A stretch of 62,491 bases of DNA from Alterluteimonas quercicellularis (GCF_021191635.1 NZ_JAIWPR010000037.1:1-62491), one strand, 5' to 3'. Positions 11,801 through 20,006 are shown, counted from the stretch's first letter. Numbers and translations are program-made. The notes: generated by a model not told the origin, from the letters alone.

Positions 11801-12767
11801 CGGCTGGACCGGGCAGGCGCCGATCGAGCTGAACCTGCGCGGGCAGAACGTGCTGGTCTCCGACACCCGCGACCTGCACGCCGTGGCCGATCCCGACCTG
11901 GTGGTGCGCATCGCCCCCGGCCAGCCGATCGACGTCACCGGCACGGTGACGGTGCCCGAGGCGCGCATGGACCTGGAGCGCCTGAGCGAGGGCGTGTCGA
12001 CCTCGCCGGACGTGGTGGTGCTGGACCCGGTCGATCCCGAGGAAGGGCCGCCGACCGGCATGCGCATGGACCTGACCGTGGCACTGGGCGACGAGGTGCA
12101 CCTCAACGGCTTCGGCCTGACCGGCAAGCTCGGCGGGCGCCTGCGCGTGCGGCAGGTGCCGGGCCGCGAGATCATGGGCCTGGGCTCGCTGCAGGCCAGC
12201 GGCCGCTTCAAGGCCTACGGGCAGGAACTGCGCATCACCCGCGGCAACTTCGTCTGGAGCAACGACCCGGTCTCCGACCCGGTGGTGGACCTGCGCGCCG
12301 AGCGGCGCATCGAGGCCGAGGAGCTGACCGCCGGCGTGGACGTCACCGGCCGCGTGTCGTCGCCGTCGATCAGCGTGTGGACCGACCCCAGCCGCGACCA
12401 GTCCGAGGCGCTGTCCTACCTCGCCCTGGGCCGCTCGCTGTCCACCGTCACCGGCGCCGAGGGCGAGCAGCTCAACGCGGCCTCGGCGGCGCTGTCGGCC
12501 GGCGGCGACCTGATCGCCTCGCGGCTGGGCAGCACCCTGGGCCTGGACAGCGCCGGCATCGGCCAGTCGCGCGCGCTGGGCGGCAGCGTGCTGGGCGTGG
12601 GCAAGCAGCTCTCGCCGCGCCTGTACGTGGGCTTCGGCGTGTCGCTGCTGGGCACCGGCCAGGTGCTGACGCTGAAGTACCTGCTCAGCCGCGGCTTCGA
12701 CGTCGAGATCGAGTCGAGCTCGGTGGAGAACCGCGGCTCGCTGAACTGGCGACGGGAGCGGGACTGA
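8805..12767 (+). CDS. tamB: TamB, AsmA-like translocation and assembly module protein
   Basis: A 1320-residue protein with an N-terminal signal anchor (about 36-64, WLAIRSAFVVGGLSLLAAGL), a very long beta-rich periplasmic region built of repeated strands, and a C-terminal TamB/DUF490 domain (about 950-1320) containing SDPVVDLRAERR and ALSYLALGRSL. The architecture is that of the taco-shaped TamB bridge that contacts TamA. Length is in the usual 1200-1400 range. It is encoded directly after tamA with a one-base overlap. No terminator is evident downstream before the repeat element at 12827. Confidence 0.93.
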   Translation: MAIFRARHRLDPGLSPEEREARIAELRARRRKRLRWLAIRSAFVVGGLSLLAAGLLYWLLMTLGGRDFLLAQIVARLPPGTTFEWRDAEGPATGPLTLHDVRFVYRSCPERDGEPVPFGECETPDALTFEAVRVMIDPDIRPLLGKLLRLDALEIDGGRLRLPPSRDDEPFELPTWPDSLPQIGPLPLAMQADAIRVDGFEVIGEEGPIIDIRSATGALDARDGRLHVEHLVVDSDRGRFAVHGDYVPSEDYRMDLVASAVLPAPAGRTRPRFGLAARGDATELGVAIRGNAPAPVTADLSLRGRDRPGWRLAAQAEALDLGLLSGSGETGGEPLAFALTADGVGGEARLQGHVEQGAFRADLRPSVVRVEDQILELKPLRVDLLDGRIAARGRADFTDPERPQGRFSVSARGVQWRGSPDEATGEPPPPVTADADFGLAGTLQAWAAVGKATIARDRQTAQVELDARGDAARATLRTLRATMPEGRLEGRGEVAWAPALAWTLDAELSGFDPGYFLPDWRGAVDGTLASRGSTRDDGGLDILVDAPSLTGTLRARRLDGRARVEIRGPAAGAIPGTPSDIEGDLDLRLGQSRVEARGRMADRLDVDARLAPLQLDDFVPGASGRIEGTLALDGARTAPDIVADLTATALRWGEYGAERARIHGELPWGNSARRGAGRLSVAATAVQAGVALDSVEVEATGAVESLRATASARGEIGALDLAAELDRAAQGWRGALSSLRLAPARGAAWNLQAPARFSQRGSGWQVAESCFASTGGGSLCLSADWPRNGLTATGRRLPLTLAEPYLPEREDGQSWALRGELDLDARVRPVGSAFAGNVSVRSDSGGLRFSPRAPRDVVGYSGLQLDAEFGANSLQATLATTVDDTGRVRAELRTGWDAYAPLSGSLDADIDNLTWVELFSPDIVEPEGRLTARLSLGGTRAQPQIGGTASLTGFRTELPALAIALTDGSLRLDAAPDGTGRLAGSVRSGEGVLNIDGSLGWTGQAPIELNLRGQNVLVSDTRDLHAVADPDLVVRIAPGQPIDVTGTVTVPEARMDLERLSEGVSTSPDVVVLDPVDPEEGPPTGMRMDLTVALGDEVHLNGFGLTGKLGGRLRVRQVPGREIMGLGSLQASGRFKAYGQELRITRGNFVWSNDPVSDPVVDLRAERRIEAEELTAGVDVTGRVSSPSISVWTDPSRDQSEALSYLALGRSLSTVTGAEGEQLNAASAALSAGGDLIASRLGSTLGLDSAGIGQSRALGGSVLGVGKQLSPRLYVGFGVSLLGTGQVLTLKYLLSRGFDVEIESSSVENRGSLNWRRERD

Positions 12768-12826
12768 CCGCCGCCGGTCGCGCTGCAGTGCAGCATGCGC
12801 GCCGCTGCCGCACCGCAACATGCCCT

Positions 12827-12975
12827 GTGGGAGCGCGCTCGCGCGCGACCGCTTTTTCTGCAGGCCCCGGAAGGGTCGTGGCGGCCACCGTTCACCACGC
12901 CGCGCGTGGGGACGCGTTGCTCTTCCGCCGCAGGCCCGGCGGCACCTGGCCCGGTCGCGCGCGAGCGCGCTCCTG
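12827..12975. repeat. Composite REP element (two inverted units with shared core)
   Basis: A forward unit GTGGGAGCGCGCTCGCGCG (12827-12850) and an inverted unit TCGCGCGCGAGCGCGCTCCT (12955-12975) flank a core reading CCACCGTTCACC..CGCGTGGGGACGCGTT. The same unit-core-unit structure recurs at 38541, 41959 and 47681, like a BIME. This element and the small RNA behind polA account for the tamB-polA interval (12768-13272). Confidence 0.85.
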
Positions 12976-13010
12976 CGGCGGCCAATCTCGGCCGGCGCTG
13001 AAAAACAGGC

Positions 13011-13048
13011 AATAAAAAGCCCCGCAGGCAGGGGGGGCCGGCGGGGCT
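13011..13048 (-). terminator. Rho-independent terminator of the sX13-like RNA
   Basis: On the minus strand, AGCCCCGC (13048-13041) pairs with GCGGGGCU (13025-13018) around a 15-base loop containing seven consecutive C residues, followed at once by UUUUUAUU. This is the clearest intrinsic terminator in the window and ends transcription coming from the small RNA and from polA. Confidence 0.9.
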
Positions 13049-13140
13049 CGGTGGAACGCGGGCTCGGGGAGAAGCCTTATTGCGTTCCGGGGGATCACTC
13101 CAGGGGAAGGGAGAGATCGGCGACGGACGTTGCATCCGTC
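13012..13140 (-). ncRNA. sX13: sX13-family small RNA
   Basis: The 130-base minus-strand stretch behind polA folds into a chain of short hairpins with C-rich loops. SL1 is 13122-13140 (6-bp stem, loop UGCAACG). SL2 is 13093-13118 (GAUC/GAUC plus CUCC/GGAG, loop CUUCCCCU). SL3 is 13053-13088 (GGAACGC/GCGUUCC and GGCU/AGCC, loop UCUCCCCG). The terminator has a C7 loop. This architecture, the size and the position downstream of polA match sX13, the abundant Xanthomonas small RNA (about 115 nt) that affects virulence and type III secretion genes and acts through C-rich loops on G-rich mRNA sites. The 5' end is inferred from the -10 box. The alternative is a processed polA 3' UTR product. Confidence 0.82.
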
Positions 13141-13144
13141 GCGG

Positions 13145-13150
13145 TCTATA
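13145..13150 (-). promoter_or_regulatory. -10 box of the sX13-like RNA
   Basis: TATAGA on the minus strand sits 5-7 bases before the start of the first hairpin, in a locally AT-richer stretch behind the polA stop. No convincing -35 hexamer is seen 17 bases upstream. The spacing supports an RNA start near 13138-13140, independent of polA. Confidence 0.6.
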
Positions 13151-13272
13151 TGACCACTCCGTACATGGATGGTTCGTGAAGATTCCGCTTGGATTTCCTT
13201 GAGGATTCAGGCGCCGTTTACCCGCGCCGAGCACCGTCCGCCGGCGCACGGTCGCGCCGCGGCGGCGCGCGC

Positions 13273-16035
13273 TCAGTGCGCCTCGTCCCAGTTGTCGCCC
13301 ACGCCGCTGTCCACGCTCAACGGCACCGCCAGCTCCGCCGCGGCCACCATGCGCTCGGTCGCCCCGGCCAGCAGCGCGTCGACCTCGCCCTCGGCGACCT
13401 CGAACACCAGTTCGTCGTGCACCTGCAGGATCATCTTCGCGTCGGGCAGCTCCGCGGCGAGCCAGGCGTCGATGGCGATCATCGCCCGCTTGATGATGTC
13501 CGCGGCGCTGCCCTGCATGGGCGCGTTGATCGCCGCGCGCTCGGCGCCGGCGCGCAGGCCGGCGTTGCGGGCGGCGATGTTCTCCAGGTACAGCCGGCGG
13601 CCGAACACGGTTTCGACGTAGCCCTGCTCGCGCGCCTGCTCGCGGGTGCGCTCCATGTAGTCGCGCACCCCCGGGTAGCGCGAGAAGTAGAGCGCGATGT
13701 AGTCCTGCGCCTCGCCGCGGCCCACGCTCAGGTTGCGCGCCAGGCCGAACGCGCCCATGCCGTACATCAGGCCGAAGTTGATCGCCTTGGCCGCGCGCCG
13801 CTCGTTGGCGGTGACCTCGTCGAGCGGGCGGCCGAACACCTCGGCGGCGGTGGCGCGGTGGATGTCGGCGCCGGAGGCGAAGGCCTGCAGCAGGCCCTCG
13901 TCGCGCGACAGATGGGCCATGATCCGCAGCTCGATCTGCGAGTAGTCGCAGGCGACCAGCTTGCGGCCGGCCGGCGCCACGAAGGCGCGGCGGATGCGGC
14001 GGCCGTCGTCGGTGCGGATCGGGATGTTCTGCAGGTTGGGATCGCTGGAGGCCAGCCGCCCGGTGGCCGCGCCGGCCTGGTGGTAGCTGGTGTGCAGGCG
14101 GCCGGTCTCCGGGTTGATCATCTCCGGCAGCTTGTCGGTGTAGGTGCCGCGCAGCTTGGCCAGCCCGCGGTACTCCAGGATCACCCGCGGCAGCTCGTGG
14201 CGGTCGGCGATCGCCTCCAGCGCCTCCTCGTTGGTCGACGGCTGGCCCTTGGGCGTCTTCACCAGCGCCGGCAGGCCCAGTTCCTCGAACAGCAGCGCGC
14301 ACAGCTGCTTGGGCGAATCGAGGTTGAACTGGCGCCCGGCCAGCTCGGTCGCCTTCTGCTGCGCGGCGAGCATGCGCCGCGAGAGGTCCGCGCTCTGCCG
14401 GCGCAGTTCCTCGGCGTCGACCTGCACGCCGTTGGCCTCGATCCGCGCCAGCACCGGCACCAGCGGCATCTCGATCTCGCGGTAGACCCGCTCCAGCGCC
14501 GGCTCGGCCTTGAGCTGCGCGCCGAGCACGCGGTGCAGGCGCAGGGTGACGTCGGCGTCCTCGGCGGCGTAGCGAGTGGCGTCGTCGAGCGCCACGTGCG
14601 AGAACGGGATGCGCTTGGCGCCCTTGCCGGTCACGTCGTCGTACTTGACCGTCTCCACGCCCAGGTAGCGCCGGGCCAGCGAGTCCATGTCGTGGCGGCT
14701 GGCGGTGGCGTTGTAGACGAAGCTCTCCAGCATGGTGTCGTCGGCGTAGCCGGCCACGTCCACGCCGTGACGGCGCAGCACGTGGATGTCGTACTTGCCG
14801 TGGTGGCCGAGCTTGCGCCGCGCCGGGTCGGCCAGCAGCGGGCGCAGCGCGTCGAGCACCCGCTCGCGCTCGAGCTGCGGCGGCGCGCCGGGGTAGTCGT
14901 GGGCCAGCGGCACGTAGGCGGCGCGCCCGGGGGCGTCGCTCACGCTCAAGCCCACCAGGTTCGCGCGCAGCGGATCGAGCGAATCGGTCTCCACGTCGAA
15001 GGCGAACTCGTCCGCCGCCTCCAGCCGGCAGACCCAGGCTTCCAGCCCGGCCGCGTCGACGACGGTCTCGTACGCGCCCTCGCCGGCCAGCGCCGGGTCG
15101 GGGGCCGGCGCCGGGGTCGCGCCGCTGCGGGCGAAGCCGGCCTCGGTGGCGCGCAGGCTGGCCGGGCCGTCGGCGGCGGTCTCCGGCGCACCGCCCTCGA
15201 GCTCGCGCAGCGCCTGGGTGAAGCCGTAGCGGGTGTAGAGCCCGCGCAGCGCGTCGGCATCGCGCGGGCGCAGCGGCAGGTCGCGCGGGCCGCGCCCGAC
15301 CGCCACGTCGGTGCGGATCGAGACCAGGGTGCGGTTGAGCGGCAGGCGGTCGAGCGCGGCGCGCAGGTTGTCGCCGATCTTGCCCTTGATGCTGCCGGCG
15401 TTGGCGATCACGCCGTCCAGCGACTCGTACTCGGCCAGCCACTTGGCGGCGGTCTTCGGCCCGCACTTCTCCACCCCGGGCACGTTGTCGATGCTGTCGC
15501 CCATCAGCGCCAGCAGGTCGACGATCTGGTCCGGGCGCACGCCGAACTTCTCGGCCACCGCGGCCTCGCTGTCCAGGCGGCTGCCGCTCATCGTGTTGAC
15601 CAGGGCGATGCGCGGCTGCACCAGCTGGGCGAAGTCCTTGTCGCTGGTGGAGATGGTGACCTCCAGCCCGTCGATCGCGGCGGCCACGGCGAGCGTGCCG
15701 ATGACGTCGTCGGCCTCCACCCCGTCGATGCGCAGGATCGCGATGCCCAGCGCCTCGACGATGTCGCACATCGGCTGCAGCTGCGCGCGCAGCTCGTCGG
15801 GCATCGGCGGGCGGTTGGCCTTGTACTCGGGATAGAGGTCGTCGCGGAAGGTCTTGCCGGGCGCATCGACCACGAAGGCCACGTACTCCGGCTGCTCCTT
15901 CAGCGTGGCGCGCAGCATGTTGACCACGCCGAACAGCGCGCCGGTCGGCTCGCCCTGGGCGTTGGTCAGCGGCGGCAGCGCGTGGAAGGCGCGGTAGAGG
16001 TAGGAGGAACCGTCGATCAGGACTAGGCGTGGCAT
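13273..16035 (-). CDS. polA: DNA polymerase I
   Basis: A 920-residue three-domain enzyme for gap filling, RNA primer removal and repair. The N-terminal 5' nuclease begins LVLIDGSSYLYRAFHALPP and has the acidic motif DGVEADDVIGTLA. The 3'-5' exonuclease keeps its first catalytic pair (FDVETDSLDP), so proofreading appears intact, unlike some bacterial PolI. The polymerase domain has motif A (VACDYSQIELRIMAH), motif B (RRAAKAINFGLMYGMG) and motif C (QVHDELVFEV). Length is normal. The DUF2782 lipoprotein gene is divergent and the sX13-like RNA follows, an arrangement shared with other xanthomonads. Confidence 0.98.
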   Translation of the reverse strand: MPRLVLIDGSSYLYRAFHALPPLTNAQGEPTGALFGVVNMLRATLKEQPEYVAFVVDAPGKTFRDDLYPEYKANRPPMPDELRAQLQPMCDIVEALGIAILRIDGVEADDVIGTLAVAAAIDGLEVTISTSDKDFAQLVQPRIALVNTMSGSRLDSEAAVAEKFGVRPDQIVDLLALMGDSIDNVPGVEKCGPKTAAKWLAEYESLDGVIANAGSIKGKIGDNLRAALDRLPLNRTLVSIRTDVAVGRGPRDLPLRPRDADALRGLYTRYGFTQALRELEGGAPETAADGPASLRATEAGFARSGATPAPAPDPALAGEGAYETVVDAAGLEAWVCRLEAADEFAFDVETDSLDPLRANLVGLSVSDAPGRAAYVPLAHDYPGAPPQLERERVLDALRPLLADPARRKLGHHGKYDIHVLRRHGVDVAGYADDTMLESFVYNATASRHDMDSLARRYLGVETVKYDDVTGKGAKRIPFSHVALDDATRYAAEDADVTLRLHRVLGAQLKAEPALERVYREIEMPLVPVLARIEANGVQVDAEELRRQSADLSRRMLAAQQKATELAGRQFNLDSPKQLCALLFEELGLPALVKTPKGQPSTNEEALEAIADRHELPRVILEYRGLAKLRGTYTDKLPEMINPETGRLHTSYHQAGAATGRLASSDPNLQNIPIRTDDGRRIRRAFVAPAGRKLVACDYSQIELRIMAHLSRDEGLLQAFASGADIHRATAAEVFGRPLDEVTANERRAAKAINFGLMYGMGAFGLARNLSVGRGEAQDYIALYFSRYPGVRDYMERTREQAREQGYVETVFGRRLYLENIAARNAGLRAGAERAAINAPMQGSAADIIKRAMIAIDAWLAAELPDAKMILQVHDELVFEVAEGEVDALLAGATERMVAAAELAVPLSVDSGVGDNWDEAH

Positions 16036-16041
16036 CGCCGG

Positions 16042-16047
16042 ATTCTA
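16042..16047 (-). promoter_or_regulatory. -10 box at polA, implying a leaderless mRNA
   Basis: TAGAAT on the minus strand ends only six bases before the polA ATG. If used, transcription would start at or within two bases of the start codon and there is no room for a ribosome binding site. A more distant promoter cannot be excluded. Confidence 0.5.
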
Positions 16048-16129
16048 CCGCGGCGATTCGCCGGTCCCGATCACGGCACCATGCCGCCCGGGGCGCGCAT
16101 AATGGCCGCAATCCGCCGTGGAGCCCGCG

Positions 16130-16447
16130 ATGAACGCCCGAGTGCCTGCCGGTCCGATGCTGCTGTCCTGCCTCCTCCCGGCGCTGTTGCTGGCCGGCTG
16201 CGCCACCTCCCCCGGGTCCGGGCGGCCGCAGGGCCTGCCGGCCGACGCGGTCGAGGCCACGCGCACCGAGGCCAACGGCGACACGATCACCGAGTACCGG
16301 GTCGCCGGCCAGCTCCGCGCCGTGCGCATCCAGCCCTCGCGCGGCCCGGTCTACTACCTCTACGACCGCGACGGCGACGGCAGCATCGACCGCGGCGACG
16401 GCGACGACCCGCCGCAGACCTACTTCAAACTGTTCGAATGGGACTGA
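16130..16447 (+). CDS. DUF2782 lipoprotein
   Basis: A 105-residue lipoprotein precursor starting MNARVPAGP, with a hydrophobic stretch and lipobox LLLAGC near residue 23. The mature part has the small beta domain of DUF2782 (a tyrosine-rich VYYLYDRDGDGSIDRGD segment, ending TYFKLFEWD). The function of the family is unknown; in pseudomonads it is likewise found beside polA. ATG 16130 is preferred over an in-frame GTG at 16118 because it gives a normal signal peptide. CATAAT at 16098-16103 is a plausible -10 box. Confidence 0.85.
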   Translation: MNARVPAGPMLLSCLLPALLLAGCATSPGSGRPQGLPADAVEATRTEANGDTITEYRVAGQLRAVRIQPSRGPVYYLYDRDGDGSIDRGDGDDPPQTYFKLFEWD

Positions 16448-16478
16448 CGGCGCCGCGCCCCGCCCTGCCCGGGCGCCC

Positions 16479-17543
16479 ATGAACGAGGCGAACGTCGCCC
16501 TGGTCGGCTACGGCTTCGTCGGCCGGGTCTTCCACGCGCCGCTGATCGCACACACGCCGGGGCTGCGCCTGCACACCGTGGCGTCCTCCGACGCCTCGAA
16601 GGTGCGCGCCGACTGGCCGCAGGCGCGGGTGACCGCCGATCCGCATGCGGCCTTCGCCGATCCCGCGATCGACCTGGTCGTGCTGGCCACGCCCAACGAC
16701 ACCCACGCCCCGCTGGCCATCGCCGCGCTGCGCGCCGGCCGGCACGTGGTGGTGGACAAGCCGTTCGCGCCGACCCTGGCCGAGGCCGAGGCGGTGGCCG
16801 CCGCCGCGGACGCGGCCGGCCGGTTCGTCAGCGTGTTCCACAACCGGCGCTGGGATACCGAGTTCCTGACCCTCAAGCGGCTGGTCGACGAAGGCGTCCT
16901 CGGCGAGGTCGTCGAACTGCGCTCGCACTTCGACCGCTACCGGCCGCAGGTGCCCGACCGCTGGCGCGAGCGGCCCGGCCCGGGCACCGGGCTGTGGTTC
17001 GATCTCGGACCGCACCTGGTGGACCAGGCGCTGCAGCTGTTCGGCGCGCCCGAGGCGGTACAGGCCGACATCGCCGCGTTCCGCAACGGCGCGCAGGTGG
17101 ACGACTGGTTCGAGGTGAGCCTGCACTGGCCGCGGCGGCGCGCCGTGCTGCACGCCTCCACGCTCGCCGCCGACCATCGCCTGCGCTTTCTCGCCCACGG
17201 CACCGCGGCGAGCTTCCTCAAGCACGGCCTCGACCCGCAGGAAACGCGGCTGCGCGCCGGCATCGCCCCGGGCTCGCCCGGCTGGGACCACGACCCGCAT
17301 CCCGGCGAGCTGGTCCGGATCGAGAACGACGAGCCGCGGCGCACGCCGGTCGCGAGCGTGCCGGGCGACTACCGCGCCTACTACGCCGGCATCCGCGAGG
17401 CCCTGCGCAGCGACGCGCCGCCGCCGGTCACGGTCGCCGAGGCGCTGTCCACGATGCGGGTGCTGGACGCCGCCCGCGACAGCGCGTCGCGCGGCGTGCG
17501 CGTGGCGCTCGCAACGCCGATCGCCGGCGTACCGCGCCCGTAG
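16479..17543 (+). CDS. Gfo/Idh/MocA-family oxidoreductase
   Basis: A 354-residue NAD(P)-dependent oxidoreductase. Residues 5-120 form the Rossmann fold with VALVGYGFVGRVFHAPLI and the DKPF motif (Lys94) that lines the active site. Residues 125-330 form the C-terminal alpha/beta domain with FDLGPHLVDQAL, whose His is the usual catalytic residue. The closest named type is the YdgJ/scyllo-inositol dehydrogenase-like group, but the substrate cannot be assigned. The TAG stop codon lies inside a REP unit (GTAGGAGCGCG). It follows the DUF2782 gene by 31 bases. Confidence 0.88.
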   Translation: MNEANVALVGYGFVGRVFHAPLIAHTPGLRLHTVASSDASKVRADWPQARVTADPHAAFADPAIDLVVLATPNDTHAPLAIAALRAGRHVVVDKPFAPTLAEAEAVAAAADAAGRFVSVFHNRRWDTEFLTLKRLVDEGVLGEVVELRSHFDRYRPQVPDRWRERPGPGTGLWFDLGPHLVDQALQLFGAPEAVQADIAAFRNGAQVDDWFEVSLHWPRRRAVLHASTLAADHRLRFLAHGTAASFLKHGLDPQETRLRAGIAPGSPGWDHDPHPGELVRIENDEPRRTPVASVPGDYRAYYAGIREALRSDAPPPVTVAEALSTMRVLDAARDSASRGVRVALATPIAGVPRP

Positions 17544-17834
17544 GAGCGCGCTCGCGCGCGGCAAGCATCGCGGGGAACGCCCCGTCGCGCGCCAGCGCGC
17601 TCTACAGGGAGCCCCGCTCCTGCCGCAACGTGGCGTACCGCTCTCGTAGGAGCGCGCTGGCGCGCGACCGCGCCAAGTGCCAACGGACGCGTGGCACGAC
17701 CGGAACGCGTCGCCACGCGCGGGCGAGGACGGACAACCGTTGGGGTGGCTTTTCGTCAAGCGGGGCAAGCCTCGTCGCGCGCAAGCGCGCTCCTACAGGG
17801 AGCTCCGCTCCTGCCGCAACGTGGCGTACCGCTC
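17540..17834. repeat. Cluster of four REP units with a 42-bp direct duplication
   Basis: REP units lie at 17540-17561, 17583-17605, 17646-17669 and 17773-17796 in alternating orientation. A 42-bp sequence beginning CTACAGGGAG occurs at 17602-17643 and again at 17793-17834 with a single mismatch. A copy of the composite core (ACGCGTCGCCACGCGCGG) lies between them. This accounts for the whole gap before gnd. Confidence 0.85.
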
Positions 17835-17844
17835 CTGCCGGCGG

Positions 17845-18750
17845 CTACTTGCGCTGGACGCCGTGGCCGCCGAAGGCATCGCGCAGGGCGGCGAGCAGGC
17901 GGTCGGCGAACGCGTCGCCGTCGCGCGAGCGCAGCCGCGCGATCAGCGACTGGGTGATCACCGGCGCCGGCACGTCCAGCGCGATCGCCTCGGCCACCGT
18001 CCAGCGTCCCTCGCCGGAATCGGCCACGTGCGGCGCGATGCCCTCCAGCCCGGGGTTGCCGCGCAGCGACTCGGCCGCCAGGTCCAGCAGCCAGGAGCGG
18101 ATCACGCTGGCGTCGCGCCAGATGTCGGCCACCTGCGCCAGGTCCAGTTCGAACTCGCGCTTGCGCTGCAGGATCGCGAAGCCCTCGGCGAAGGCCTGCA
18201 TCAGGCCGTACTCGATGCCGTTGTGCACCATCTTGGCGAAATGACCCGCGCCGGAGGGGCCCACGCGTCCCCAGCCGCGATCGGGCGACGGCGCCAGCGT
18301 GGCGAACAGCGGCGCCAGCCGCTGCGCCAGCGCCGCGTCGCCGCCGATGGTCAGGCTGTAGCCGGCCTCCAGGCCCCAGATGCCGCCGCTGGTGCCGACG
18401 TCGAGCCAGCCGATGCCGTCCCCGGCCAGCGCCGCCGCGCGGCGCTGGCTGTCGCCGTAGTGGCTGTTGCCGCCGTCGACCACGACATCGCCCGCGGCGA
18501 GCGACGGACGCAGAGCCTCCAGCGTCGCGTCGACGGCCGCGCCCGCCGGCACCATCAACCACAGCGCGCGCGGCGACGGCAGGGCGGCCGCCAGCGCAGG
18601 CAGCGCGTCCACCGTCTCGATCCCGCGCGCCGCCGCATCGGCGCCTGCCGCCGGGTTGGGGTCGTAGCCGACCACACGGTGCCCGCCGCGCTGCAGGCGC
18701 TCGGCCATGTTGGCGCCCATGCGGCCGAGTCCGATCATGCCCAGATCCAT
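17845..18750 (-). CDS. gnd: 6-phosphogluconate dehydrogenase, short (decarboxylating) form
   Basis: A 301-residue enzyme converting 6-phosphogluconate to ribulose 5-phosphate and CO2 in the oxidative pentose phosphate pathway. The N-terminal nucleotide-binding motif is GLGRMGANMA (residues 6-15), and the signature GPSGAGHFAKMVHNGIEYG carries the catalytic Lys and Asn. The length matches the short YqeC/GntZ-type enzymes, often NAD-preferring, rather than the 470-residue Gnd. The ATG at 18750 gives the canonical MDLGMIGLGRMG start. The stop lies 80 bases before the next gene's stop, on the same strand, so read-through from the upstream gene is possible, but no functional link is evident. Confidence 0.93.
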   Translation of the reverse strand: MDLGMIGLGRMGANMAERLQRGGHRVVGYDPNPAAGADAAARGIETVDALPALAAALPSPRALWLMVPAGAAVDATLEALRPSLAAGDVVVDGGNSHYGDSQRRAAALAGDGIGWLDVGTSGGIWGLEAGYSLTIGGDAALAQRLAPLFATLAPSPDRGWGRVGPSGAGHFAKMVHNGIEYGLMQAFAEGFAILQRKREFELDLAQVADIWRDASVIRSWLLDLAAESLRGNPGLEGIAPHVADSGEGRWTVAEAIALDVPAPVITQSLIARLRSRDGDAFADRLLAALRDAFGGHGVQRK

Positions 18751-18830
18751 GCGTCGCTCCCATGCTCGAAGGAGCGCCAGCCTCGCACGGATCCGGCCGG
18801 GGGCGCGAGACGCCCGCCCGCGCCGCAGGC

Positions 18831-20006
18831 TCAGGCCCGGCTCGCGGCCTCGGCGATCGCCTGCTGGTCGTCGGCCAGGATCAGGCCGTCGCAGCCGAGC
18901 ACGCCGCAGCAGTCGGCCTCCTCGATCTCCTGGTCGACGCCGCCTTCCGGGGTGAACGCATCCTCGTCGCGCGGTCCCACCGGGTGCGGGTTGCGCGAGG
19001 GCTCCACGCGCTCCAGGTCCAGCGGCACCGGGTCGTCGTCGAACCACACCTCGCCGCCCTGGGCGATGAGGTCGAGGTGGAGGTGGCAGCTGTAGCCCGC
19101 CACCGCCGGGTCCTGGTTGTGCTGCCCGAACCCGAGGTGCACGCCGGGACGCCGCTCGTTGATGTGCGAGTTGAGGTGGATGCTCTCGTCCACGCCGACG
19201 TTGGTGCCGAAGCCGAGCTCGCCGACGTGGCAGACGCAGTACTTGCGGAAGCACTCGTTGAGGAAGTCGAGCTTCTCGGGATCGTCGCAGTGCCAGCGCA
19301 CGGCGCGGTTGCCTTCGATCCAGACCGTCACCGGATGCGCGTCCAGGCGCGCGTCGCGGCGGGTGATCAGGTTCACGTTGAAGGCGAAGTCCGCCACCAG
19401 GACGCCGTCGATCTTCGCCGGGAACGTCGCGATCTCGCCGGCCGGCAGCACCACGATGCCGCCCTCGCGCGCGCTGCCGCGGTTGCTGACCCAGCGGTAG
19501 GTCCGGTTGTCGAGCTCGACCTCGAGGTCGGACCCGCCCCGCGTCCTGATGCGCAGGCGCCTGGCGGCGAAGCAGCGCTCGAGCACGGCCGTGTTGAGCG
19601 AGGCCAGCAGCTCCGGCGGCGCCTGCAGGGTCTTGGAGAAGAGTTCGGCGCTGGCGTTGATCGCGCGGAACATCTTGCGCCTGGACGGCGGGAACGGCGC
19701 GAGCGCGGTCATCACCGCGTTGTGGTGCGACAGCGTGTCGCGCTCCAGGGAGATGACCACCACGTGGCCGGCCACCTCGTCGGGCGCGGGCATCGCCTGC
19801 AGCAGGCGGTCCTGGAAGCCCTCGTCGTGCAGCGGGTTCATCCACACCCGCCGGTGCGGCACCTGCCTGAGTTCCAGCGCCGTCGTCACCCAGGCGGCGG
19901 GCTCGGCGCTGTCGGTCGCGTAGGCGACCAGGACGAAATCATCGGCGGTGACCGCGGCATAGTCGTCCAGCAGCGACTGGACGCCGCGCCATGTCTTCGC
20001 ATCCAT
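18831..20006 (-). CDS. M29 (aminopeptidase T)-like metalloprotein, peptide-linked
   Basis: A 391-residue protein resembling the M29/AmpS aminopeptidase fold, also used by the dihydroxypyridine dioxygenase NicX. All expected metal ligands can be placed: Glu191 (LPAGEIATFP), Glu263 (GELGFGTN), His290 (GVHLGFG), and His310/Asp312 (HLHLDLI). The C-terminus carries a Cys-rich tail (CCGVLGC). The ATG at 20006 has GGAGGG six bases before it; a GTG at 20021 is less likely. It lies 93 bases downstream of a strongly expressed 56-residue peptide gene with a hairpin between them, so it may cleave or modify that peptide. Alternatives are a metal-dependent oxygenase or an ordinary aminopeptidase. The family assignment rests on motifs only. 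Confidence 0.65.
   Translation of the reverse strand: MDAKTWRGVQSLLDDYAAVTADDFVLVAYATDSAEPAAWVTTALELRQVPHRRVWMNPLHDEGFQDRLLQAMPAPDEVAGHVVVISLERDTLSHHNAVMTALAPFPPSRRKMFRAINASAELFSKTLQAPPELLASLNTAVLERCFAARRLRIRTRGGSDLEVELDNRTYRWVSNRGSAREGGIVVLPAGEIATFPAKIDGVLVADFAFNVNLITRRDARLDAHPVTVWIEGNRAVRWHCDDPEKLDFLNECFRKYCVCHVGELGFGTNVGVDESIHLNSHINERRPGVHLGFGQHNQDPAVAGYSCHLHLDLIAQGGEVWFDDDPVPLDLERVEPSRNPHPVGPRDEDAFTPEGGVDQEIEEADCCGVLGCDGLILADDQQAIAEAASRA

Noticed and set aside
17540..17834. Repeat cluster as a CRISPR array
   Set aside because: Units are palindromic, alternate in orientation, have irregular spacing and no cas genes are near; it is a REP cluster.
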